A stretch of DNA of 64,000 nucleotides from Castellaniella sp035707805 (GCA_035707805.1 DASSTS010000017.1:1-64000), one strand, 5' to 3'; counted from the first letter of the stretch, positions 35,234 to 45,861 are shown. Program-made: numbers and translations. Notes: generated from the letters alone by a model not told the origin.

Positions 35234-35707
35234 ATGCCGAAACAGACGCGGGGCGGGTCCGTCGGGGCCGATTTGCTGGACCGCATCGTGCGGCTCAACC
35301 GCTGGGTGACGCACCACACCACCTGGGCGGTGCCGCTGGCGCAGGCCCGCGTGCTGTCGCAGATCCACGAGCTGGGCCCGGCGCGCGTGGGCGACCTGGC
35401 CCGCGCCGAACACTGCAGTCAGCCCACCATGACGCTGCTGGTGCAGCGCCTGCTGGAACAGGGCCTGGTCTGCCGCTCGACGGATCCGCAAGACGCCCGC
35501 GCCGCCCGCATCTCGCTCACCCCCCGGGGCCGTGACGCCCTGGCCGGTCTGCGCCGGGAACGCGCGCACATCGTCGAATCCCTGGTCGACGGCCTGGACC
35601 CCGCGCAGCGCCGCGGCCTGCAGGACGCCCTGCCGGCGCTGAGCGCGCTGCTGGACGCGGCCTACCGCCAATCTCCACCCTCGGACAAGGAACCCCACAC
35701 ATCATGA
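35234..35707 (+). CDS. MarR-family transcription regulator
   Basis: A 157-residue winged-helix MarR protein. The recognition region is VGDLARAEHCSQPTMTLLVQRLLEQGLVCRS (~56-86), followed by the wing DPQDARAARISLTPRGRDAL, whose Asp/Arg pair is conserved in the family. It probably represses itself and the downstream transporter through the palindrome at 35196-35220; the inducer is unknown. The ATG at 35234 is preferred over a TTG at 35219 that lies inside the palindrome. Its stop overlaps the MFS start (ATGA). Confidence 0.93.
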   Translation: MPKQTRGGSVGADLLDRIVRLNRWVTHHTTWAVPLAQARVLSQIHELGPARVGDLARAEHCSQPTMTLLVQRLLEQGLVCRSTDPQDARAARISLTPRGRDALAGLRRERAHIVESLVDGLDPAQRRGLQDALPALSALLDAAYRQSPPSDKEPHTS

Positions 35708-36930
35708 AATTGCTGCGACAACCAAAGGCCGTGCTGGCCGTGGCGTTCGCCTGCGTCATCGCCTTCATGGGCATCGGCCTGGTCGATCCCATCCTCAAGC
35801 CCATCGCCGACTCGCTGGGGGCCACGCCCTCGCAGACCTCGCTGCTCTTTACCAGCTACATGGCCATCATGGGCGTGGCGATGCTGATCACCAGCGCCGT
35901 GTCGAGCCGGCTGGGGGTCAAGCGCACGCTGCTGCTGGGGCTGCTGATCATCATCGTCGGGGCCGGCCTGGCCGGGATGTCGGACACGGTCATGGAGATC
36001 GTGGGCTATCGCGCCGTCTGGGGGCTGGGCAATGCGCTGTTCGTCGCCACCGCGCTGGCGGCCATCGTCAGCGCCTCGCAGGGCTCGGTGCGCGAAGCCA
36101 TCATCTTCTACGAGGCCGCCCTGGGCGTGGGCATTGCCGCCGGCCCGCTGATCGGCGGCGTGCTGGGCTCGATTTCCTGGCGCGGGCCGTTCTTCGGCGT
36201 GTCGGTGCTCATGGCCATCGCCTTCGTGGTCACGGTGATGCTGCTGCCGTCGGCCGCGGCGGTCGCCCGGCCCAGCTCGCTGCGCGATCCGTTCCGGGCG
36301 CTGAAGCATCCCGGCCTGCTGGGCGTGGCCATCACGGCGCTGCTGTACAACTTCGGCTTCTTCACGCTGCTGGCCTATACGCCGTTTCCCCTGGACATGG
36401 GCGCCCAGCAAGTCGGGCTGGTGTTCTTCGGCTGGGGCGCCATGCTGGCATTCGCCTCGGTGGTCCTCGCGCCGCGGCTGCAGTCGAGCTTCGGCACCCT
36501 GCCGTCCATCGTCATCGCCCTGACCGGCTTTGCCCTGGTGCTGGCGATGATGGCGGTCTGGACCGACCACAAGGCCGTGCTGGTGGTGGGCGTCGTCGTG
36601 GCGGGCCTGTTCCTGGGCATCAACAACACCCTGGTCACCGAAACCGTGATGAAGGCCGCGCCCGTCGAGCGCGGCGTGGCTTCGGCGGCCTACAGTTTCG
36701 TGCGCTTCAGCGGCGGCGCGGTCGCGCCCTGGCTGGCCGGCTACCTGGGCGAGACGGTCAACGACCACGTGCCCTATTGGCTGGGTACGGTCGCGGTGCT
36801 GGCGGGCGTGGGCGTGCTGCTGGCCAGCCGCCGGCATCTGCGCCACGTCGACGAGCCGCACGACCTGCCCGTCGGACCGGCCGGCGGCCGCGCCGCCCCC
36901 GCCTCGGGATCCGGCATGGCCCAAGCCTGA
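35704..36930 (+). CDS. MFS efflux-type transporter
   Basis: A 408-residue major facilitator with about twelve helices. It resembles the drug:H+ antiporter-1 group: GIGLVDPILKPIADSLGA in helix 1, the SRLGVKRTLLLG loop matching the MFS motif A region, and an Ala/Gly-rich polar tail after ~385. It is translationally coupled to the MarR regulator, a standard arrangement for an inducible exporter of small toxic compounds. The substrate cannot be told. It is convergent with the hydrolase gene, seven bases apart. Confidence 0.92.
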   Translation: MKLLRQPKAVLAVAFACVIAFMGIGLVDPILKPIADSLGATPSQTSLLFTSYMAIMGVAMLITSAVSSRLGVKRTLLLGLLIIIVGAGLAGMSDTVMEIVGYRAVWGLGNALFVATALAAIVSASQGSVREAIIFYEAALGVGIAAGPLIGGVLGSISWRGPFFGVSVLMAIAFVVTVMLLPSAAAVARPSSLRDPFRALKHPGLLGVAITALLYNFGFFTLLAYTPFPLDMGAQQVGLVFFGWGAMLAFASVVLAPRLQSSFGTLPSIVIALTGFALVLAMMAVWTDHKAVLVVGVVVAGLFLGINNTLVTETVMKAAPVERGVASAAYSFVRFSGGAVAPWLAGYLGETVNDHVPYWLGTVAVLAGVGVLLASRRHLRHVDEPHDLPVGPAGGRAAPASGSGMAQA

Positions 36931-36937
36931 GGGCGCG

Positions 36938-37825
36938 CTACGCCAGGTAGCGCTGGAACCAGGCGATGCTGCGGCGCCAGGCCAGTTCGGCGGCGGCCTC
37001 GTCGTAGCGCGGCGTCGAATCGTTGTGAAAGCCGTGGTTCACGCCCGGGTAGATGTGAGCCTCGTAGGTCTTACCGGCGGCCTTCAGGGCCGCCTCGTAG
37101 GCGGGCCAGCCGGCATTGACGCGCGTGTCCAGGCCGGCATAGTGCAGCAGCAGCGGCGCCTGGATGCGGGGCACGTCCCCGGGCCGGGGCTGCATGCCGT
37201 AGAAGGGCACGGCGGCGGCCAGTTCAGGGTAGGCCACGGCGGCGGCGTTGGCGACCCCGCCGCCGTAGCAAAAGCCGATGATGCCGGTCTTGCCGCTGGA
37301 GCCGGCCACGGTCGGCAGGAACTCGACGGCGGCGAAAAAATCGTTCATGAGCTTGACCGGGTCGATCTGCTGCTGCAGCTCGCGGCCCAGGTCGTCGTTG
37401 CCGGGATAGCCGCCCTTGGAACTGAGGCCGTCGGGCGCCAGCGCCAGGAATCCTGCCTTGGCCAGGCGCCGGGCGACGTCCTCGATGTAGGGATTCAGGC
37501 CGCGGTTCTCGTGCACCACCACGACGCCGGGAACCTTGCCCGGCGCCTTGGCGGGCCGGACCAGATAGGCCCGCACGGTGCCCGTGCCCCGCGGGGACGG
37601 ATAGTGGATGTATTCGGCGAGGATGTCCGGGTCGGTGAAAGACACCTGTTCGGCCAGCGCGTAGTCGGGCGAGAGCGAGGTCAGGAGCGCGGCGGCGCCC
37701 AGCCCGCCGGCGGCAAAGCGTGCCGCGCGGCCCAGGAATTCGCGCTTGCTGATCAGCCCGTGCGCGTAGAAATCATAGAGTTCCAGCAGTTCCGGCGCGA
37801 AGTCCTTGGCGGTCAGTCTGGCCAT
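36938..37825 (-). CDS. Dienelactone hydrolase-family protein with Tat-like signal
   Basis: A 295-residue alpha/beta hydrolase of the dienelactone hydrolase family. The nucleophile is C186 (GFCYGGG), with D233 and H264 completing the triad and E106 in HENRGL, as in true DLH. The N-terminus (SKREFLGRAARFAAGGLGAAALLTS, residues 26-50) looks like a twin-arginine signal with Lys in the first Arg position, preceded by a ~25-residue extension. It may therefore be exported. The start at 37825 is fixed by GGGAGC about six bases upstream. The substrate is unknown, and no aromatic-degradation genes are nearby. Confidence 0.9.
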   Translation of the reverse strand: MARLTAKDFAPELLELYDFYAHGLISKREFLGRAARFAAGGLGAAALLTSLSPDYALAEQVSFTDPDILAEYIHYPSPRGTGTVRAYLVRPAKAPGKVPGVVVVHENRGLNPYIEDVARRLAKAGFLALAPDGLSSKGGYPGNDDLGRELQQQIDPVKLMNDFFAAVEFLPTVAGSSGKTGIIGFCYGGGVANAAAVAYPELAAAVPFYGMQPRPGDVPRIQAPLLLHYAGLDTRVNAGWPAYEAALKAAGKTYEAHIYPGVNHGFHNDSTPRYDEAAAELAWRRSIAWFQRYLA

Positions 37826-38006
37826 GAGCGTGCTCCCGAGCCTTCCGTAGGCAGTGGCAGCATCCATGGTAAGTGAGCCCGGCCCGCCGGTAAAGTCCCG
37901 CCGCGCCGGGGCCCGCGGACGTGCCGGCGGGGCCGCCTGCCGGCCCGGGCGAAGTGGTTATAATCTCAATTTCCCGCTGCGCCCGTCCACACCGGGCACC
38001 TCTGAA

Positions 38007-39659
<1,653 letters not shown>

Positions 39660-39676
39660 CCTCAGGGGGGGAAGCC

Positions 39677-40528
39677 ATGCAACTCTGTCATTTCCAGGCG
39701 GGCCTGGACCAGCCGCTGTTCCTGATCGCCGGTCCCTGCGTGATCGAATCGCGCGAGCTGGCCTTCGAGACCGCCGGCGTCCTGCAGGAAATGACGCGGG
39801 CGCTGGGCATTCCCTTCATCTACAAGAGTTCCTTCGACAAGGCCAACCGCAGTTCGGGCGCCTCGTTCCGGGGGCCGGGCATGGACGAGGGGCTGAAGAT
39901 CCTCGAAGACGTGCGCCAGCAGCTCGGCGTGCCCGTCCTGACCGACGTGCACGAGACCGGCCAGGCCCGCGAGGTCGCCTCGGTGGTGGACGTGCTGCAG
40001 ACGCCGGCCTTCCTGTGCCGCCAGACCGATTTCATCCAGGCCTGCGCCGCGACCCTGAAGCCCGTGAATATCAAAAAGGGCCAGTTCCTCGCCCCCGAGG
40101 ACATGAAGCAGGTGGTGGCCAAGGCCCGCGCGGCGGCCGTCGAGGCGGGCGGCGACGGCCGCAACATCCTGGTCTGCGAGCGCGGGGCGTCCTTCGGCTA
40201 CCACAATCTGGTGTCGGACATGCGCTCGCTGGCCATCATGCGCGACACGCACTGCCCGGTGGTGTTCGACGCCACCCATTCGGTGCAGCTGCCCGGCGGG
40301 CAGGGCACCAGCTCGGGCGGCCAGCGCGAATTCGTGCCGGTGCTGGCGCGCGCGGCCGTGGCGGTGGGGGTGGCCGGGGTCTTCATGGAGACCCATCCGG
40401 ATCCCGAAAAGGCCCTGTCCGACGGCCCCAACGCCGTGCCGCTGGGCAAGATGCGGGCGCTGCTGGAAACCCTGGCCGCGCTGGACCGCTGCGTCAAGCA
40501 GGGCGGGGCGCTGGAATTGTCGCTATAG
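39677..40528 (+). CDS. kdsA: KdsA, 3-deoxy-D-manno-octulosonate 8-phosphate synthase
   Basis: A 283-residue aldolase that condenses phosphoenolpyruvate and arabinose-5-phosphate into Kdo-8-phosphate, a step to lipopolysaccharide inner core. Signatures include LIAGPCVIES, YKSSFDKANRSSGASFRGPG, VNIKKGQFLAPEDMK and FDATHSVQLPGGQGTSSGGQREFVP. The start has a purine-rich ribosome site GGGGGGAAG. It is in a row with pyrG and eno; its last six bases overlap the end of the opposing mtfA. Confidence 0.97.
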   Translation: MQLCHFQAGLDQPLFLIAGPCVIESRELAFETAGVLQEMTRALGIPFIYKSSFDKANRSSGASFRGPGMDEGLKILEDVRQQLGVPVLTDVHETGQAREVASVVDVLQTPAFLCRQTDFIQACAATLKPVNIKKGQFLAPEDMKQVVAKARAAAVEAGGDGRNILVCERGASFGYHNLVSDMRSLAIMRDTHCPVVFDATHSVQLPGGQGTSSGGQREFVPVLARAAVAVGVAGVFMETHPDPEKALSDGPNAVPLGKMRALLETLAALDRCVKQGGALELSL

Positions 40529-41380
40529 CGACGCCGCGGCCAGGCGCCGCAGCGGATCCTGCCGGTAGTAGCCCGCCAGCAGGCCGTACCAGTCGGGCCA
40601 GGCCTGGGCCAGGGGCTCCGGGTCGACGAAAAAGCCTTCCGAACTGACCGCGAAGAACTCGGCCGGGTCCGTCGCGGCATAGGGATCGAGCGGCAGTTCC
40701 CCGTACCAGGGCGCGGCGTCGTCGGATTCCGGGTCGATGTGCGCCGGGATGGCGTCCTCGACCTCGTCCAGCCAGGCATTGAAATCCTCGTAAGTCCGCG
40801 CTAGGACCTCCTGCCAGCGCGCCGGATCCAGCTCGGGATGGGCGCGCAGCCCCGGCATGCCGTCGGCGCCGCCCGAACGCTGGTCGAGCTTGTGCGCGAA
40901 TTCGTGGATGACGACGTTGGCGCCCTCGCCGCGATGGACGTCGTCCCAGGACAGGATCACGGGACCGCCTTCCCAGGATTCGCCGGAGGTTTCCTGGGTG
41001 TACTCGTGCACCACCCCGGCCTCGTCGACCTCGGTGCGCGGCACCAGGAACCCGCCCGGATAGACGACGATCTGCGTCCAGCCGTGGTACAGCGAGGTGT
41101 CCAGCCCCAGGATGGGCAGGGCGGCCTGGACGGCGATGGCGCGGCGCATGGACGGGGTGACGGTCAGCCCGTCGGCGCCGTGGAAGGATTTGCTGGCGAG
41201 GATCCAGGCGGCGCGCTGACGCAGCGCCTCGCTGTCCGTGCCGTCCAGCCCGCCCAGGAAATCGTGCGCCGCCAGCAGGTCCGCCCAGACTCCGGGCGTG
41301 AGCGCCTGCGCTTCGCGCAGGACGGCGGATTGCCGGGCGCCCCCGGTCCTCAGCCAGTTCAGCATGGGGAAAAGACTCAT
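40523..41380 (-). CDS. mtfA: MtfA-like zinc peptidase
   Basis: A 285-residue MtfA (YeeI) family protein. The zinc site HEFAH is at H159, E160 and H163 (VVIHEFAHKLDQRSGGADGMPG), and a downstream glutamate in PAEFFAVSSEGFF is the third ligand region. In E. coli, MtfA binds the Mlc repressor and has weak aminopeptidase activity. It lies on the minus strand inside the otherwise plus-strand pyrG-kdsA-eno run and its 3' end overlaps kdsA by six bases. The 113 bases upstream are shared with the eno promoter (TACAAT near 41443). Confidence 0.93.
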   Translation of the reverse strand: MSLFPMLNWLRTGGARQSAVLREAQALTPGVWADLLAAHDFLGGLDGTDSEALRQRAAWILASKSFHGADGLTVTPSMRRAIAVQAALPILGLDTSLYHGWTQIVVYPGGFLVPRTEVDEAGVVHEYTQETSGESWEGGPVILSWDDVHRGEGANVVIHEFAHKLDQRSGGADGMPGLRAHPELDPARWQEVLARTYEDFNAWLDEVEDAIPAHIDPESDDAAPWYGELPLDPYAATDPAEFFAVSSEGFFVDPEPLAQAWPDWYGLLAGYYRQDPLRRLAAASL

Positions 41381-41493
41381 GAAGTACTATTGGGGTTTCA
41401 TCCGATGCCCCGACCCCGCGGCCAGGAAGAAGATCTCCCCGCTACAATAGCGGCGTTTTCCTTGAACCACCATACAGGCAGGACTGTCAGACC

Positions 41494-42780
41494 ATGAGCG
41501 CAATTGTAGACATCATCGGACGTGAGATTCTGGACTCGCGCGGCAACCCCACCGTGGAATGCGACGTGTTGCTGGAATCCGGCGCCATGGGCCGTGCCGC
41601 CGTGCCCTCGGGGGCCTCCACCGGCTCGCGCGAGGCGATTGAGCTGCGTGATGGCGACAAGTCCCGCTACCTGGGCAAGGGCGTGCTGCGCGCCGTCGAG
41701 CACGTCAACACCGAGATCTCCGAGGCGCTGCTGGGCCTGGACGCCCAGGAACAGACCTTCATCGACCGCACGCTGATCGACCTGGACGGCACCGACGACA
41801 AGAGCCGCCTGGGCGCCAACGCCATCCTGGCGGCCAGCATGGCCGTGGCCAAGGCCGCCGCCGAGGACGCCGGCCTGCCGCTGTACCGCTATTTCGGCGG
41901 CAGCGGCCCGCTGCAGATGCCGGTCCCGATGATGAACGTCATCAACGGCGGCGCGCATGCCAACAACACCCTGGACCTGCAGGAATTCATGATCCTGCCG
42001 GTGGGCGCGGCCAGCTTCCGCGAGGCCCTGCGCATGGGCGCGGAGGTCTTCCACGCCCTCAAGAAAATCATCGGCGGCCAGGGCATGTCCACCGCCGTGG
42101 GCGACGAGGGCGGCTTCGCCCCCAACGTCGCCAACCACGAGGCCGCCATCGAGCTCATCCTCAAGGCCATCGGCGAGGCCGGCTACGAGGCCGGTTCCCA
42201 GATCCTGCTGGGCCTGGACTGCGCCAGCTCGGAATTCTACCGGGACGGCAAGTACCACCTGGCCGGCGAGGGCGGTATCGCCCTGGGCTCGCAGGACTTC
42301 GCCAATCTGCTGGCTTCCTGGTGCGACAAATACCCCATCGTCACTATCGAGGACGGCATGGCCGAGGACGACTGGGAGGGCTGGCGCATCCTGACCGAGC
42401 AGCTCGGCCGCAAGGTGCAGCTGGTGGGCGACGACCTGTTCGTCACCAACACCGGCATCCTGAAAAAGGGCATCGAGCAGGGTATCGCCAACTCGATCCT
42501 CATCAAGATCAATCAGATCGGCACCCTGACGGAGACCTTCGCCGCCATCGAGATGGCCAAGCGCGCCGGCTACACCGCCGTGATCTCGCACCGCTCCGGC
42601 GAGACCGAGGATTCGACCATCGCCGACATCGCCGTGGCCACCAACGCCATGCAGATCAAGACCGGTTCGCTGTCGCGTTCGGACCGCATGGCCAAGTACA
42701 ACCAGTTGCTGCGCATCGAGGAAGAGCTGGCCGAAGTCGCCGCCTACCCCGGCGCCTCGGCCTTCTACAACCTGCGCTGA
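41494..42780 (+). CDS. eno: Eno, enolase
   Basis: A 428-residue enolase converting 2-phosphoglycerate to phosphoenolpyruvate, also part of the RNA degradosome in many proteobacteria. Diagnostic segments: IGREILDSRGNPTVECDV, VGDEGGFAPN, metal ligands in LLGLDCASSEF and IEDGMAEDDW and VGDDLFVTN, the catalytic lysine region SILIKINQIGTLTET, and SHRSGETEDS. Length is normal. It is seven bases upstream of ftsB. Confidence 0.98.
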   Translation: MSAIVDIIGREILDSRGNPTVECDVLLESGAMGRAAVPSGASTGSREAIELRDGDKSRYLGKGVLRAVEHVNTEISEALLGLDAQEQTFIDRTLIDLDGTDDKSRLGANAILAASMAVAKAAAEDAGLPLYRYFGGSGPLQMPVPMMNVINGGAHANNTLDLQEFMILPVGAASFREALRMGAEVFHALKKIIGGQGMSTAVGDEGGFAPNVANHEAAIELILKAIGEAGYEAGSQILLGLDCASSEFYRDGKYHLAGEGGIALGSQDFANLLASWCDKYPIVTIEDGMAEDDWEGWRILTEQLGRKVQLVGDDLFVTNTGILKKGIEQGIANSILIKINQIGTLTETFAAIEMAKRAGYTAVISHRSGETEDSTIADIAVATNAMQIKTGSLSRSDRMAKYNQLLRIEEELAEVAAYPGASAFYNLR

Positions 42781-42787
42781 CGCTTTC

Positions 42788-43075
42788 ATGCGCCTGCTCA
42801 GCTTGGTCCTGCTGGCCCTGACGCTGGCCACCCAGTACCCGCTGTGGTGGGGCAAGGGCGGCTGGTTGCGGGTCCGGGACCTGCAGGCGCAGGTGCAGGC
42901 CGAAAGCGACAACAACCAGGCCCTGACGGCCCGCAACAACGCCCTGCAGGCGGAAGTCCAGGATCTGAAGACCGGGATCTCCGCCGTCGAGGAACGCGCC
43001 CGGGGCGAGCTGAACATGATCCGCGAAGGCGAATACTTCGTGCAGATCCTGCCCCGCACATCCGGCGCGCAATAG
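42788..43075 (+). CDS. ftsB: FtsB, divisome coiled-coil protein
   Basis: A 95-residue bitopic membrane protein of the FtsQLB complex. One N-terminal helix (~2-20) is followed by a coiled coil (RVRDLQAQVQAESDNNQALTARNNALQAEVQDLK broken at typical heptads, ~28-62) and the conserved motif EERARGELNMIREGEYFVQI. Its place right after eno is the classic eno-ftsB arrangement. A GC-rich dyad CCGGGCC/GGCCCGG (43090-43109) follows without a T tract and may end the message. Confidence 0.95.
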   Translation: MRLLSLVLLALTLATQYPLWWGKGGWLRVRDLQAQVQAESDNNQALTARNNALQAEVQDLKTGISAVEERARGELNMIREGEYFVQILPRTSGAQ

Positions 43076-43195
43076 GGCGCCGGCGCGTGCCGGGCCGGCC
43101 TCGGCCCGGGGGTCGCGGCGAGGGCCTTGCCCGAGGGTCCGGAACGCGATTCCCGCAGGACTTTGAGCCGGGTGTGAAAGCAGGCTTCAACGCGG

Positions 43196-44200
43196 TCATG
43201 GCGCACAGGCCGCGTCCGGGGCGCTGTCCGGGCCGGCGCCGGTTTCTGCCTCCGTCTCCGGTCCGGTGCCCGGTCCGCTCCCCAGGTCAGTCCCCGCGCC
43301 GGGCAGACCGTCGGGGCCTGCCGCCCCGGGCGCCGTTCCTGACCCTGTTTCCGCTCCGGTGCCGGTGCCGGCCCCCGGCGCCGCGCCGGGTATCGAGTCT
43401 CCCGTCCCTCCATCTCCCGCCGGCGTGTCCGGCCCGCCCGCGTCCCCATGCACCACCCGGCCGTCGGCCAGGTCCGGCCATTGGGCCGGATGGGATTGCA
43501 TGGGCATGCGGATGCGTCGCCGGAACGGCAGGTAGCCCTGCCGCATCATCTGCCGGCCGAGCGGATCGCCATGGAGCGGCGCCAGCCCGCGGATGAGGGC
43601 TGCGGTCCCCGGCAGCAGCGGCCGTCCGGGCCACCACAGGTCCAGGCCCAGGACGTTGGCCTCGCGGATGTCCAGGCCCGACCGCGGCCCCCGCCCCAGC
43701 GGCCAGCCCTGCGCGAGGCGGCGCGCCTGCTGCAGCGGCTGGTAGTCGTTGCGGATGAGCGCCTGTCCGCGCGGGATGCCCGGCAGCCGCAGCCCGGGGT
43801 CGGCATGGTCGCGGAACGCCGCCGGCGTGGGGCTCAGGATGCGGATCCGCCAGGGGACGCCCAGCGCGCGCCGGCGTTCCCGCAGGGCGTGGTCCCGGGC
43901 GGCCGGCCGCACGTAGGCCATCCGCAGGCCGTGCTCGAACGCCTCGGCGATGGCCTGCGGCCGGGCCTGGCGGGTGATGCCGGCGCGGGCGGCGTCCATC
44001 AGGGCCAGGCTGAGCGTCTGGCGCAGGTTCATCCAGTGGGCCAGCTCGGCGCCGCCCAGGCCCAGGCTCAGGACGGGGACCAGGGCGAGCAGGAATCCCG
44101 CCATGCCGGCGCCGCGCTGGGGCATCGAGGCGTCGTGGCGGGGTGGCGGGAAATCGGCGCCCCCGAGAGGGCGCCGGCGTGCCTGGTGATGGGAAGCCAT
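43196..44200 (-). CDS. TadE-like membrane protein with low-complexity tail
   Basis: A 334-residue protein with one strong membrane segment (~33-54: AGMAGFLLALVPVLSLGLGG). It is followed by ELAHWMNLRQTLSLALMDAARAG, the pattern of TadE/TadG-like pilin-related proteins. The middle (~90-240) is soluble and basic. The last ~70 residues are almost only Gly, Thr, Ala, Pro, Glu and Asp. No other tad or flp pilus gene is in the window, so its partner system is unknown. The ATG at 44200 has GGGAG five bases upstream. It is convergent with ftsB and separated from hslO by 114 bases. Confidence 0.8.
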   Translation of the reverse strand: MASHHQARRRPLGGADFPPPRHDASMPQRGAGMAGFLLALVPVLSLGLGGAELAHWMNLRQTLSLALMDAARAGITRQARPQAIAEAFEHGLRMAYVRPAARDHALRERRRALGVPWRIRILSPTPAAFRDHADPGLRLPGIPRGQALIRNDYQPLQQARRLAQGWPLGRGPRSGLDIREANVLGLDLWWPGRPLLPGTAALIRGLAPLHGDPLGRQMMRQGYLPFRRRIRMPMQSHPAQWPDLADGRVVHGDAGGPDTPAGDGGTGDSIPGAAPGAGTGTGAETGSGTAPGAAGPDGLPGAGTDLGSGPGTGPETEAETGAGPDSAPDAACAP

Positions 44201-44314
44201 GTCCACTCCCGTCCGGTGTATCGGTGCGGGCAGTATGGACCGGACATCGGGGCGGGGCCAGCCGGAAAGCCCCTCTGTGGCAATCGGGGCGCCGGGGTCT
44301 TGTGCGCGGGCGCG

Positions 44315-45247
44315 CTAGTGGATCGAGTCGGATCCCGGCGCCCGCATCTGGTCGCCCGGGTCGAGGAACAGGCCCGCGCAGTCCACCGCGTCGAAATCGT
44401 AGGGCTTGCCGCAGAAATTGCAGGCGATGTGCACGTGGCCCTGTTCGGCCAGGATGGACTCGACCTCGGGGCGGCCCAGGCCGCGCAGCATGTCGGCGAC
44501 GCGCTCGCGGCTGCAGGGGCAGTGCCAGCGCACCGGCTGGTCCGGAAAGACCAGCAGGTCGTCTTCCCAGAAGAGCTTGCGGATCAGGGTCGCGGGCGGG
44601 TCGGCCAGCAGTTCTTCCGCCTTCAGCGTGTCGGCCAGGGCCTGGCAGTGCTGCCAGGTCGCCTGCGCGGTCTCGGCGGGGATGGGGGTGCCGTCGGGGG
44701 CTGTCTGGCCCGGCATGCGCTGCAGCAGCAGCCCCGCGCAGCGGCCGGCGTCCGCGGACAGCCACAGCCGCGTGTCGAGCTGTTCGGAATGCTTCATATA
44801 GTGTTCCAGCGCCGCCGCCACCGTGTCGCCTTCCAGCGGGACGATCCCCTGGTAGGCGGTGGCGCCCTCCTGGCGTCCCGAGGGATCCAGCAGCACGGTG
44901 AAGCGGCCCTGGCCGTCGGCGTTCAAGAGCGCCTGCAGCGACACCGTGTCGGGCAGGGCCGCGTCCTCGCGCAGCTGGGCGGTGGCGCGCAGCTCGAGGG
45001 CGGCGGTGCATTCGACCATGATGAGCCGCACCGGGCCGTTGCCCTGCAGCTGCAGCACGATGGAGCCCTCGAACTTGATGTTGCCGGCCAGCAGGACGGC
45101 GGCTGCGGCGAGCTCGCCCAGCAGCCCGGCGACGCCCGCGGGCAGGTCCTGGTGGACCAGGCCCGTGCGCCAGGCCTCGTCCAGGTGCAGGGCCTGGATG
45201 CGGGTGCTGTGGTCAGCCGTCAGGTATTTCTTCAGCAGGTCGCTCAT
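44315..45247 (-). CDS. hslO: Hsp33, redox-regulated chaperone
   Basis: A 310-residue Hsp33 holdase chaperone switched on by oxidation. The C-terminal zinc site is formed by four cysteines in HCPCSRERV and CNFCGKPYDFD. The N-terminal fold contains AAVLLAGNIKFEGSIVLQLQGNGPVRL and YMKHSEQLDTRLWL. It is a little longer than E. coli Hsp33 (292). Its ATG overlaps the stop of the upstream RDD gene (ATGA), so the two are coupled. Confidence 0.96.
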   Translation of the reverse strand: MSDLLKKYLTADHSTRIQALHLDEAWRTGLVHQDLPAGVAGLLGELAAAAVLLAGNIKFEGSIVLQLQGNGPVRLIMVECTAALELRATAQLREDAALPDTVSLQALLNADGQGRFTVLLDPSGRQEGATAYQGIVPLEGDTVAAALEHYMKHSEQLDTRLWLSADAGRCAGLLLQRMPGQTAPDGTPIPAETAQATWQHCQALADTLKAEELLADPPATLIRKLFWEDDLLVFPDQPVRWHCPCSRERVADMLRGLGRPEVESILAEQGHVHIACNFCGKPYDFDAVDCAGLFLDPGDQMRAPGSDSIH

Positions 45248-45771
45248 GGTGTATGGATACGCAGATCGTGCAGTTCGGTGCCCAGCAGCCGGTCGTGCAG
45301 GAATTGTGCCTGGGGGTCGAACCAGGTCCAGATGAAAATCGAAAAGGGCGCGGCCACGACCAGCAGGTCGACCGACGGCCAGCCGCTGGCCCGCGACAGG
45401 GCGCCGATCAGCAGGGCCGTCAGCAGGGGCAGCGGCCACAGCAGGATGTACCGCAGCACCATGCGCGACCCCTGCAGAGGCCGGCCGCCCCGGTCGGTCA
45501 GGCGGATGTCCCAGGTCTTCATGGGCAGAGTCTGGCCGCCGCGCCGCCAACAGGCGAGAAAATACACGCCCACCGCCAGGAACAGGAACGCCTGGCGGGC
45601 ATGGCGCAGCATCAGGCCGCTGCGGCTTTGCGTCAGGGTGTCGAACAGATAGCCGGCGAGAAAGACGACGCCAAAGAGCAGCACGCCCTCGTACATCATG
45701 CAGGCAAAGCGGCGCAGGCGCGGGGGGGCCGGCGCAACGGCGGACGAGACGGGAGCGGGGATGTCGGACAT
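45244..45771 (-). CDS. RDD-family membrane protein
   Basis: A 175-residue RDD domain protein with about three to four membrane helices. It begins with the PPRLRRFACMMYEGVLLFGVVF segment, where the usual R-D-D pattern of helix 1 is only partly kept (Arg then Glu). The loop GGQTLPMKTWDIRLTDRGGRPL is typical of the family, and FDPQAQFLHDRLLGTELH ends the fold. The role of RDD proteins is mostly unknown; some act in ion transport. The start is uncertain: 45771 gives a normal N-terminus, and an ATG at 45801 adds ten residues. Neither has a good ribosome site. Confidence 0.87.
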   Translation of the reverse strand: MSDIPAPVSSAVAPAPPRLRRFACMMYEGVLLFGVVFLAGYLFDTLTQSRSGLMLRHARQAFLFLAVGVYFLACWRRGGQTLPMKTWDIRLTDRGGRPLQGSRMVLRYILLWPLPLLTALLIGALSRASGWPSVDLLVVAAPFSIFIWTWFDPQAQFLHDRLLGTELHDLRIHTP

Positions 45772-45835
45772 GGCAATCGGGCCGGCTGGAAAACGGGACA
45801 TTATCCCATGCCGGGCCGGCGCTTCGGGCGTCCAA

Positions 45836-45861
45836 GGAAAAGGCCGCCCAGTGGGGCGGCC
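45836..45861 (-). terminator. Terminator of the 62-aa gene
   Basis: 8-bp stem GGCCGCCC (45842-45849) / GGGCGGCC (45854-45861). Read on the minus strand it is followed by TTTTCCTT. It lies 30 bases after the stop of the small gene at 45892. Confidence 0.75.

Noticed and set aside
43287..45011. Long minus-strand frame overlapping the TadE-like gene and hslO
   Set aside because: It is out of frame with both; the residues are the Arg/Pro/Ala/Gly-rich pattern of GC-rich shadow frames.
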